Source: an uncultured Clostridia bacterium (GTDB taxonomy: Bacteria; Bacillota; Clostridia; Oscillospirales; Acutalibacteraceae). Taken from it: 10,736 nucleotides of DNA. Both the position numbers and the translations under genes were made by a program. Under the pieces are notes generated by a model. The model had not been told where the DNA came from, did no database searches, and worked only from the letters and a program-made list of their open reading frames with translations. Shown here in pieces: positions 1 through 6,014 of this stretch. The stretch is taken from assembly GCA_947567585.1 (NCBI GenBank), contig CANONE010000065.1, forward strand, positions 1 to 10,736, written 5' to 3'. Within the stretch, counting starts at the first letter, position 1. Every line of letters begins with the position of its first letter.

Positions 1-863
1 TTTACCTCTGCGACGTTCGGGACGAGGAGAAGCTGCGGGATATCTTCCAAAAAGAGAAGCCGGAGGCGGTTATACACTTTGCCGGACTCAAAGCGGTGGG
101 AGAATCCGTGGAGAAACCTCTGATGTACTATGAAAACAACCTCTATTCCACCTTGGTGCTTTTGAAAGTGATGAAGGAGCTGGGCGTGAACAACATTATT
201 TTCAGCTCTTCCGCTACTGTGTACGGCGAACCCGCCACTGTGCCCATCAAGGAAGACTTCCCTCTCCCCGCCTCCGCCGCCTGCCCCTATGGCAACACCA
301 AGCTGATGATCGAGCACATCCTTACCGACTATGTCCATGCTCACAAGGAGTTCAGCGCGGTACTGCTGCGCTACTTTAATCCGGTCGGCGCCCATGAAAG
401 CGGCCTGATCGGAGAAGATCCCAACGGCATCCCCAACAATCTGGCGCCCTACATTGCCCAGACAGTGGTGGGAAAGCTTTCAAAGGTCCATGTCCATGGA
501 AACGACTACCCCACCCCCGACGGCACCGGGGTTCGAGACTACATCCATGTGGTGGATCTGGCCGAAGGCCACGCGGCCGCCCTACAGCTCTTTGAGAAGG
601 GACCCTGCGGCCTGAAAATTTACAACCTGGGTACCGGCAGGGGCTGCTCGGTGCTGGAAATGATCGCCGCTTTCTCCAAGGCTGCGGGGAAAGAGATCCC
701 CTATGTCATTGGTCCCCGCCGTCCGGGCGACATTCCCACCTGCTACGCCGACTGCTCCCTGGCCAAGACCGAGCTGGGATGGGAAGCCAAAAAGAATGTG
801 GACGATATGTGCGCGGATACGCTCCGTTGGCAGAGGATGAACCCCAATGGCTTTGAAGATTGA
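1..863 (+). CDS. galE: UDP-glucose 4-epimerase GalE, 5'-truncated by window edge
   Basis: Interconverts UDP-glucose and UDP-galactose with a bound NAD, in the cytoplasm (Leloir pathway and supply of galactosyl donors). The frame is open from base 3, so the gene begins outside the window; about 50 N-terminal residues, including the NAD-binding glycine loop, are missing and 286 are visible. Visible family marks are HFAGLKAVGES (around 78-110), FSSSATVYG, the catalytic YxxxK (YGNTK, Tyr codon 288-290, Lys codon 300-302), RYFNPVGAH, RDYIHVVDLAEGH, YNLGTGRG and RRPGD. The residue matching E. coli Tyr299 is a cysteine (codon 741-743), as in human GALE, which suggests it may also accept UDP-N-acetylhexosamines (inference). 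The end overlaps maf by 17 bases, so the two are probably translationally coupled. The GTG at 96 is internal, not a start. Confidence 0.97.
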   Translation, partial: YLCDVRDEEKLRDIFQKEKPEAVIHFAGLKAVGESVEKPLMYYENNLYSTLVLLKVMKELGVNNIIFSSSATVYGEPATVPIKEDFPLPASAACPYGNTKLMIEHILTDYVHAHKEFSAVLLRYFNPVGAHESGLIGEDPNGIPNNLAPYIAQTVVGKLSKVHVHGNDYPTPDGTGVRDYIHVVDLAEGHAAALQLFEKGPCGLKIYNLGTGRGCSVLEMIAAFSKAAGKEIPYVIGPRRPGDIPTCYADCSLAKTELGWEAKKNVDDMCADTLRWQRMNPNGFED

Positions 864-1419
864 GAAAAAGATTATTCTGGCCTCCCAGTCTCCCAGCCGG
901 AAAATGCTTTTGGAGCAGGCGGGCGCGGACATTGAAGTGGTGGTCTCCGGCGTAGACGAGGATGTGCCCGAAAGCTTTACCCCCGCCCAGACGGTGGAGA
1001 CGCTGGCCCAGAGAAAGGCCCAGGCCATAGCGGCCCTGCGGCCGGATAGCCCCATTATCGCGGCGGACTCTGTGGTGAGCATTGACGGCATGATCATCGG
1101 CAAGCCCGCAGATGACCAAGCTGCCCGGGCCACCCTGGGGCGGCTCTCCGGCAGAACCCACCAGCTCTTTACAGGAGTCTGCCTCATAGCCAACAAACAG
1201 GAGCGGGTTTTTCACCGGACGACCGCCGTGACCTTCTATGCCCTCACCAAGGAAGAGATTGCGGAATATGTGGCCATGGGCGAATCAACTGGCCGGGCCG
1301 GAGGGTACGGTATTGAAGGGATCGGCGTCATGCTGGTAAAGGAAATCGCCGGCGATTACCCCAATATTGTGGGCCTCCCTGTAGCGGAGACCTTGCGGCA
1401 GCTCCGGGAAATGCTGTAG
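847..1419 (+). CDS. maf: Maf-type nucleoside triphosphate pyrophosphatase (YhdE-like)
   Basis: A 190-residue Maf/HAM1-fold protein that hydrolyses non-canonical or excess nucleotides to monophosphate and pyrophosphate; the YhdE subgroup prefers dTTP, UTP and modified pyrimidine nucleotides. Visible motifs are LASQSPSRK (11-19), the catalytic-region IAADSVV (Asp74), GKP (85-87), LSGRTHQLFTGV (100-111), and AGGYGIEG followed by GDYPNIVGLP near the C-terminus, which points to YhdE rather than YceF. Length is normal. Two positions differ from the usual pattern: SPSR replaces SPRR, and YGIEG carries Glu157 where YGIQG is usual. The ATG lies inside the end of galE, with an AGAGGA-like ribosome site just upstream, so coupling to galE is likely. 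In Bacillus, Maf is linked to division and septum arrest, but that role is not inferable here. Confidence 0.94.
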   Translation: MALKIEKKIILASQSPSRKMLLEQAGADIEVVVSGVDEDVPESFTPAQTVETLAQRKAQAIAALRPDSPIIAADSVVSIDGMIIGKPADDQAARATLGRLSGRTHQLFTGVCLIANKQERVFHRTTAVTFYALTKEEIAEYVAMGESTGRAGGYGIEGIGVMLVKEIAGDYPNIVGLPVAETLRQLREML

Positions 1420-1437
1420 CTGCCCCTCAAAGTGGAA

Positions 1438-1466
1438 ATAACAAAAAATCACCCCCTGCGTACAAT
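1438..1466 (+). promoter_or_regulatory. Candidate yunB promoter with its -10 in the hairpin loop
   Basis: TACAAT at 1461-1466 is one base from the sigma-A -10; ATAACA at 1438-1443 sits exactly 17 bases upstream and matches TTGACA at 4 of 6 positions. The extended -10 CGTACAAT also differs by one base from the sigma-E form CATACA-T, and yunB of Bacillus subtilis is a sigma-E gene. The matching sigma-E -35 (ATA at 1438-1440) is about two bases too far away. A start near 1472-1474 would give an RNA lacking the left arm of the hairpin. Confidence 0.45.
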
Positions 1467-1488
1467 AACAAAGGGGGTGATTTTTTGT
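1441..1488. terminator. Perfect 16-bp hairpin after maf, bidirectional terminator overlapping yunB start
   Basis: Positions 1441-1456 (ACAAAAAATCACCCCC) and 1473-1488 (GGGGGTGATTTTTTGT) are exact reverse complements around a 16-base loop. The layout of A-tract, GC-rich stem and T-tract is that of a factor-independent terminator readable from either strand. It starts 22 bases after the maf stop. Its right arm also contains the Shine-Dalgarno and TTG start of yunB, so in any read-through RNA from galE-maf the yunB initiation site would be paired. On the minus strand it would stop transcripts running out of coaBC through yunB. Termination itself is inferred from structure only. Confidence 0.8.
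1471..1481 (+). promoter_or_regulatory. Ribosome binding site of yunB
   Basis: AAGGGGGTGAT differs at one base from the ideal AAGGAGGTGAT complement of the 16S rRNA tail and ends just before the TTG start at 1485. This site fixes TTG as the start codon, since no ATG or GTG is placed as well. It lies within the right arm of the 1441-1488 hairpin. Confidence 0.8.
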
Positions 1489-2126
1489 ACATACGAAAAC
1501 GCCGGCGATTTTTTCGCCCATACCGGCCTGGACGGGGCAAGCGGCGGACCGCAGCCGCTGTCTCCCTGCTGGCTGTTCTGCTCCTGGCCCTCTTTGCGGA
1601 GCTGAGCTTGGGAGGGATCTCTCCGGAGCTTACCCAAGAAGCGGCCCGGGGCTATGTGCTGGACTGCATCACGCAAGCGGTGGAGCAGCAGCTGGCGGAG
1701 GAACCAGAGCCTTTTGTTACCATTGACCGCGACCAAAGCGGCCAGGTGGTCATGGTCCAGGCAGACCCGGAACGCCTAAACCGCCTAAAGGCCGGGGTAC
1801 TGGAAAGGCTGGCAAAGTCCCTGCGGGGGCGAGCCACCGTATACATCCCGGCCGGCAGCTTAACCGGCGTCGGCCTTCTGAACGGCAGGGGCTTTCCGGT
1901 GCCAATCAGCTTGGGGTTGGAGGGCTCGGCGGTGGCGGAGCTCTCTACAGATTTTATCAGCGCTGGGGTAAACCAAACCTGCCACCGGCTGGTACTGACC
2001 GTACATGCCCAAGCCTATTCTCAATCTAAACGGTTCGAGACCGCCGTAGCTGTAGACAGTTCCACCGTACTGGCGGAAACTCTGGTGGTGGGAGAAGTAC
2101 CAAAACTGATGACCGGACGGGAGTAA
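1485..2126 (+). CDS. yunB: YunB-like sporulation protein
   Basis: A 213-residue membrane-anchored protein of the YunB family, needed for efficient sporulation in Bacillus and made there in the mother cell; its biochemical role is unknown. The N-terminus is very basic (RKRRRFF, GRGKRR), followed by a single hydrophobic segment at about residues 22-42, so the rest probably faces the outside of the membrane. The family signature is visible: a YIPAGSLTGVGLLNGRG-type stretch at 120-136, PISLGLEG next, and STDFISAGVNQTCHRL at 154-169, followed by a beta-rich end. The start is TTG, chosen for the strong ribosome site 1471-1481. The gene follows maf across the hairpin at 1441-1488 and converges on coaBC with a 17-base gap and no terminator. 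I assign the family from these motifs by memory, without a search. Confidence 0.85.
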   Translation: MYIRKRRRFFRPYRPGRGKRRTAAAVSLLAVLLLALFAELSLGGISPELTQEAARGYVLDCITQAVEQQLAEEPEPFVTIDRDQSGQVVMVQADPERLNRLKAGVLERLAKSLRGRATVYIPAGSLTGVGLLNGRGFPVPISLGLEGSAVAELSTDFISAGVNQTCHRLVLTVHAQAYSQSKRFETAVAVDSSTVLAETLVVGEVPKLMTGRE

Positions 2127-2143
2127 AGTCCCCCCCGTATGCG

Positions 2144-3337
2144 TTAAGAACGGTGGGAGAGGATTTGGTCCAGCAGGCGGTGGGCGGCCTCCTCTTTGGA
2201 CAGCAGGGGCAGCTGTTCTACATCCCGCGAAGTAATAATCGCCAGTACATTGGTAGAGCCCCCAAAGCCCGCCCCCGGCTGGGCCAAGGAATTGGCAGCA
2301 ACCATATCGAGGTTTTTCTTTTGGAGCTTTTTGCGGCTGTTTTCCAGCAGGTTTTCCGTCTCCATGCTGAATCCGCATAAAAACTGCCCTGGTTTCTTGT
2401 GCTTTCCCAGCCACAGGAGAATGTCGTCGGTGCGTTCCAGGTCCAAAATAGGAGTTTCTCCCTCCGCCTTTTTAATCTTGGAAGTTGAAACCGTCTGCGG
2501 GCGGTAGTCCGCCACTGCCGCGGCCTTGATGATAATATCCTGCTCTCCGGCCCGCTGGGTAACCGCCTCAAACATATCCTTGGCGCTGACTACATCTACA
2601 GCTTCCACGTAGGCGGGCTTTTTCAATGCGGTGGGGCCGCTTACCAGCGTCACCATCGCCCCCCGGGCAGCGGCGGCCCGGGCAATTTCATAGCCCATCT
2701 TTCCAGTGGAGTGGTTGCTGAGAAAGCGGACAGGGTCCAACGCCTCCTGGGTGGGGCCCGCTGTTACCAGAACCCGGAGGCCCTCCAGGTCTTTATCATA
2801 GCGGACAGCATGGTCTACCGCTTCCAACAGATCCTCGGGCTCCGGCATCTTTCCGGCCCCTACGGCCCCGCAGGCCAGGCGGCCGGTGGCGGGCTCAATA
2901 ACATGCCAGCCATATTTTCGCAGGGTCTGCAAATTATCTTGGGTAACAGGGTTTTCATACATCCGGGTGTTCATAGCCGGGGCAATGAGCTTAGGGCAGC
3001 CGCAGGCCAAGATCGTGGTGGAAAGCATGTCGTCGGCAATGCCGTGAGCGGCCTTGGCAATGATGTTGGCGGTAGCCGGGGCCACCAGCAAGACGTCCGC
3101 CTTGTCGGCCAAAGCTACATGCTCCACATGGCTCTGAAAATTCCGGTCAAAGGTATCCACCATAGCCCTGTTGTGGGTCAGTGATTCAAAGGTGTGGGGG
3201 CCGATAAACTCCGTGGCGTTTTTCGTCAGCACCACCTCCACATCGTACCCCCGCTGGGTAAGCTTAGAGGCCAAAGCGGCGGATTTGTAGCAGGCGATAC
3301 CTCCGCTGACCCCTAAAACTACGGTTTTTTTCTTCAT
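2144..3337 (-). CDS. coaBC: Bifunctional phosphopantothenoylcysteine decarboxylase / phosphopantothenate-cysteine ligase
   Basis: Two consecutive steps of coenzyme A synthesis: CoaB joins cysteine to 4'-phosphopantothenate using CTP, and CoaC decarboxylates the product with FMN. The protein has 397 residues, the normal fused length. The N-terminal flavoprotein half shows GVSGGIACYK (9-18), catalytic His73 in EHVALA, VAPATAN (85-91), PAMN (120-123) and the Cys156 flap RLACG. The C-terminal half starts near 187 with VLVTAGPTQEALDPVR, then NHSTGKMG (Asn208), AAAVADYRP and the SKIKK lysines (287-290). Start ATG is preceded by AAGGAGGT at 3343-3350. It lies 45 bases downstream of the uronate SDR gene on the same strand, so it may be cotranscribed with a sugar operon, which is unusual. 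Its 3' end faces yunB. Confidence 0.97.
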   Translation of the reverse strand: MKKKTVVLGVSGGIACYKSAALASKLTQRGYDVEVVLTKNATEFIGPHTFESLTHNRAMVDTFDRNFQSHVEHVALADKADVLLVAPATANIIAKAAHGIADDMLSTTILACGCPKLIAPAMNTRMYENPVTQDNLQTLRKYGWHVIEPATGRLACGAVGAGKMPEPEDLLEAVDHAVRYDKDLEGLRVLVTAGPTQEALDPVRFLSNHSTGKMGYEIARAAAARGAMVTLVSGPTALKKPAYVEAVDVVSAKDMFEAVTQRAGEQDIIIKAAAVADYRPQTVSTSKIKKAEGETPILDLERTDDILLWLGKHKKPGQFLCGFSMETENLLENSRKKLQKKNLDMVAANSLAQPGAGFGGSTNVLAIITSRDVEQLPLLSKEEAAHRLLDQILSHRS

Positions 3338-3382
3338 GGAAGACCTCCTTAAGTTGGCGGGACGGCCCGCTTTCCAGATCCA

Positions 3383-4225
3383 TCAAACGCCGGAATAGGC
3401 CGAATAGCCGCCGTCAATGGGCAGGACTACGCCGGTGATAGCGCTGGCGGCCTTTTGGTCGCACAGGAAGAAGACCGCGCCCAACAGCTCCCGGCTGTCC
3501 ACAAAGCGGCCCATGGGCGTTCCGCCTAATATTTTTTGCGAGCGGGCGGTAGGGGTTCCGTCCGGGTTAAAAAGCAGCCCACGGTTTTGGTTGGAGACCA
3601 AAAACCCCGGCGCAATGGCATTGCAGCGGATTCCCGTACCGGCAAAGTGGGTGGCCAGCCACTGGGTAAAATTGCTGACAGCGGCCTTTGCCCCGGAATA
3701 GGCGGGAATTTTCGTTAGGGGAACAAAGGCGTTCATGGAGGAAATATTTAAAATGCAGCCGGACTTCCGCTGGGCCATATCCTTTGCGAAAACCTGGGTG
3801 GGCAGCAGAGTGCCTTGAAAGTTCAGCTGGAAGACAAAATCAATGCCCGCAGGCTCCAGGTCGAAAAAGCTTTTGCCGCCGGGAACAGCCTCATGGTTGT
3901 ATTCGTTGTCTGTGGTAGCCCGGGGGTTATTTCCCCCCGCGCCGTTAATGAGGATATCGCAGGGGCCCAGCTCTTCCAGTACCTGTTGGTGAACGGCCTC
4001 CAGCGCCTCCTTGTCCAGCACATTGGCGGTATACCCCCGGCAGGCGAGTCCTTCCTGGCGGCATTCCTCCGCCAGCTTTTCTACGGCCCCGCCGTTCAGG
4101 TCCAGCGCCGCAACCTTGGCCCCAGCCTGGGCAAAGGCCCGGGCCATCTCCTTGCACAGTACCCCGCCGGCTCCGGTGACAACCACAACCTTGCCGGAAA
4201 AATCAATCAAAAGGGGAAGTTCCAT
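3383..4225 (-). CDS. uxuB: SDR-type D-mannonate oxidoreductase (fructuronate reductase)
   Basis: Most likely interconverts D-fructuronate and D-mannonate with NAD(P)H in the cytoplasm, the step before mannonate dehydratase. The 280-residue protein is a classical short-chain dehydrogenase: cofactor loop TGAGGVLC (17-24), Asp42 after beta-2, NGAGGNNP (94-101), catalytic Ser163, Tyr176 and Lys180 in a YSGAK motif, and a TGVVLPIDGGYSAYSGV end. The insert around 102-125 with TTDNEY and the roughly 280-residue length fit the Bacillus/Clostridium mannonate oxidoreductase type rather than the shorter KduD. The unrelated long-chain UxuB of E. coli does the same job. Start ATG has AAAGGAG at 4234-4240. 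It lies 39 bases downstream of uxuA, which supports the assignment. The alternative is another sugar-acid oxidoreductase of the same clade. Confidence 0.88.
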   Translation of the reverse strand: MELPLLIDFSGKVVVVTGAGGVLCKEMARAFAQAGAKVAALDLNGGAVEKLAEECRQEGLACRGYTANVLDKEALEAVHQQVLEELGPCDILINGAGGNNPRATTDNEYNHEAVPGGKSFFDLEPAGIDFVFQLNFQGTLLPTQVFAKDMAQRKSGCILNISSMNAFVPLTKIPAYSGAKAAVSNFTQWLATHFAGTGIRCNAIAPGFLVSNQNRGLLFNPDGTPTARSQKILGGTPMGRFVDSRELLGAVFFLCDQKAASAITGVVLPIDGGYSAYSGV

Positions 4226-4264
4226 TTTTCAAACTCCTTTGCTAAAAAATATATTTGCTTGGCT

Positions 4265-5314
4265 CTATCCTTCAATCTGTCCGCCGTTGGCTTCGATAAG
4301 CCCATTGAGATAGGCCGCGCCCAGGGCCCGGTCATACAGCCCATACCCCGGCTTGCCGGTTTCTCCCCAGATCATCCTGCCGTGATCCGGCCGGAACCAG
4401 CCCTCAAAGCCGGTATCCACCAGGGCCTTCACAATGGCGTTCATGTCAAGAGATCCCGCCTGGGACCAGTGCCCGCACTCTTCAAAGCTTCCATCCTCTA
4501 AAATCTTCACATTCCGCAGGTGCATAAAGCCAATGCGCTTTTGGGCGGAATACTTGCGTACCAGGGCCGGGATATCATTCTTGGATGAGCAGCCCAGGGA
4601 GCCGGTACACAGGCACAAGGCGTTTGCTGGGCTGTCCACCAAAGAGAGGTAACGGTCCAGGTTGGCCTCGCAGGTAACCACCCGGGGCAGGCCAAAAATG
4701 GGGTAAGGCGGGTCGTCGGGGTGCAGCGCCATGACGACGCCGCATTCCTCCGCCACGGGAATCACCTGCTTTAGGAAGGCTTCAATATTCCTCCACAGCC
4801 CCTCTTCCCCCAGCTCGCTGTAAGCACGAATCAGCTGCCGGACCTCCTCCTGACTATAGCTCTGGTCCCAGCCGGGAAGATGGATGTCGTCCCGCAGGGG
4901 GTCCAGACCCTTCAGCTGGTCCCAGTACATTACCAGGCTAGTGGAGCCGTCCGGGGCGGGGCGGTCCAGCTGTGTGCGGGTCCAGTCAAAAACGGGCATG
5001 AAATTGTAGGTGACGCAGCGCACGCCCGCCCCGGCGCAGCGCCGGATGTTCTCACAGTAATTCTCAATGTGCCGCTGGCATTCGCCGGTCCCCAGCTTGA
5101 TATCCTCTGTCACGGGGATGGACTCCACCACGTCGAAAACCAGTCCATGGGCGGCGCACTGGTCCGCTATATGCCGCAGGCTTTCCCTGGGCCAGACCTC
5201 TCCCGGAGCCACATCGTAAACCGCGGAGACGATGGAGCTCATACCGGGAATCTGCCGGATCTGCGCCAGGGTAACCGGGTCGCTGTCTCCATACCAACGA
5301 AACGAGCTTTTCAT
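4265..5314 (-). CDS. uxuA: Mannonate dehydratase
   Basis: Removes water from D-mannonate to give 2-keto-3-deoxy-D-gluconate (EC 4.2.1.8), in the cytoplasm with a divalent metal (Mn or Fe). The 349-residue protein has the family's fixed pattern: FRWYG..DPV (5-14), IRQIPG (19-24), GEVWP (38-42), YNFMPVFDWTRT (103-114), ALHPDDPPYPIFGLPR (196-211), LCTGSLG (235-241), HLRNVK (265-270) and RPDHGRMIWGE (308-318). The likely metal ligands are His198, Cys236, His265 and Asp310, by position in the family. The start ATG is chosen for AGGAGG at 5323-5328, eight bases away; a nearby ATG at 5321 is out of frame. It lies between eda (37-base gap upstream) and the SDR gene (39 bases), in what looks like one operon. 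Confidence 0.97.
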   Translation of the reverse strand: MKSSFRWYGDSDPVTLAQIRQIPGMSSIVSAVYDVAPGEVWPRESLRHIADQCAAHGLVFDVVESIPVTEDIKLGTGECQRHIENYCENIRRCAGAGVRCVTYNFMPVFDWTRTQLDRPAPDGSTSLVMYWDQLKGLDPLRDDIHLPGWDQSYSQEEVRQLIRAYSELGEEGLWRNIEAFLKQVIPVAEECGVVMALHPDDPPYPIFGLPRVVTCEANLDRYLSLVDSPANALCLCTGSLGCSSKNDIPALVRKYSAQKRIGFMHLRNVKILEDGSFEECGHWSQAGSLDMNAIVKALVDTGFEGWFRPDHGRMIWGETGKPGYGLYDRALGAAYLNGLIEANGGQIEG

Positions 5315-5351
5315 TTTTCATTCCTCCTGGTGTGTTTCAGGTTGTAAGGGC

Positions 5352-5990
5352 TTAGCGGTATTTCTTGATGATTTGCCGGGATTCCTGGCACAAGCGGGTG
5401 ACTTCCGGCCAATTCTGGGACTCAATCAGCTCCGGCGTAACCATGTAGGAGCCTCCGCAGGCGGCGATCACCGGGCAGGAGATGTAGCTTTCCAGGTTTT
5501 GCAGGCTGATCCCCCCTGTAGGCATCACCCGGAACTGGGGGAAGGGGGCGGCCAGGGCCTTAATTTTGGAAAGGCCGCCGGACTGCTCCGCTGGGAAAAA
5601 CTTAATGAGCTCCAACCCCAGCTTGAGAGCGCTGTGATACTCGCTGGCGGTGGTGCAGCCGGGGAATACCGGCACGGATCTTTCCTGGCAGTAAAGCACC
5701 AGGTCTGGGTCCAAGCCAGGAGAGACAATGAACGCGCCGCCAGCCTCTAAAGCCTCGTCAATCTGCTCCCGGGTCGTGACGGTTCCCGCGCCTACCAGCA
5801 TGTCCGGGCAGGCATCCCTCATCAGGCCAATAGCCTTGGCGGCCCCAGGCGCCCGAAAGGTCACCTCCGCTACAGGGACCTCTCCCCGGCAGAGAGCTTG
5901 GGCCAGGTTGGCCGCGTCCCGCTCCGGGTTATCCAGTTTGATAACCGGCACAATGCCGGTCTGTTCTAAAATAGTGTGAATACGATTCAT
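5352..5990 (-). CDS. eda: KDPG/KHG aldolase
   Basis: Class I aldolase that splits 2-keto-3-deoxy-6-phosphogluconate into pyruvate and glyceraldehyde-3-phosphate, the last step of hexuronate breakdown and of the Entner-Doudoroff route. At 212 residues it has the normal length. Visible marks are GIVPVIKLD (12-20), catalytic Glu42 in EVTFRAPGA, GAGTVTT (67-73), PGCTTASEY (110-118), the Schiff-base Lys130 in IKFFPAE, and MPTGGI (156-161). The ribosome site is modest (GGGAAGGG at 6001-6008, about 10 bases away), so translation may depend partly on the GH2 gene that ends 24 bases upstream. No KDG kinase, which would make its substrate, is in the window. A 6-phospho-galactonate aldolase is a less likely alternative, given uxuA next door. 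Confidence 0.94.
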   Translation of the reverse strand: MNRIHTILEQTGIVPVIKLDNPERDAANLAQALCRGEVPVAEVTFRAPGAAKAIGLMRDACPDMLVGAGTVTTREQIDEALEAGGAFIVSPGLDPDLVLYCQERSVPVFPGCTTASEYHSALKLGLELIKFFPAEQSGGLSKIKALAAPFPQFRVMPTGGISLQNLESYISCPVIAACGGSYMVTPELIESQNWPEVTRLCQESRQIIKKYR

Positions 5991-6014
5991 ATGATGCAGT
6001 CCCTTCCCGCCCTC

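Noticed and set aside
582..1215. Long minus-strand open frames opposite galE and maf
   Set aside because: They overlap two well-recognised genes, have low-complexity composition typical of antisense frames in GC-rich DNA, and show no family motifs or ribosome sites.
4154..4175. Cysteine in the SDR cofactor loop (TGAGGVLC instead of ...G)
   Set aside because: I recall Cys at this place in other clostridial mannonate-oxidoreductase-type SDRs, so it is probably a clade trait and not a defect.
4226..4264. AT-rich gap between uxuA and uxuB as a promoter
   Set aside because: It contains TATATT on the minus strand but no properly spaced -35 that I can find; the gap is short and fits an operon spacer.
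3815..4501. 228-codon plus-strand open frame across the uxuB-uxuA junction
   Set aside because: It lies opposite two conserved genes and has no recognisable domain; it is a shadow of their codon pattern.
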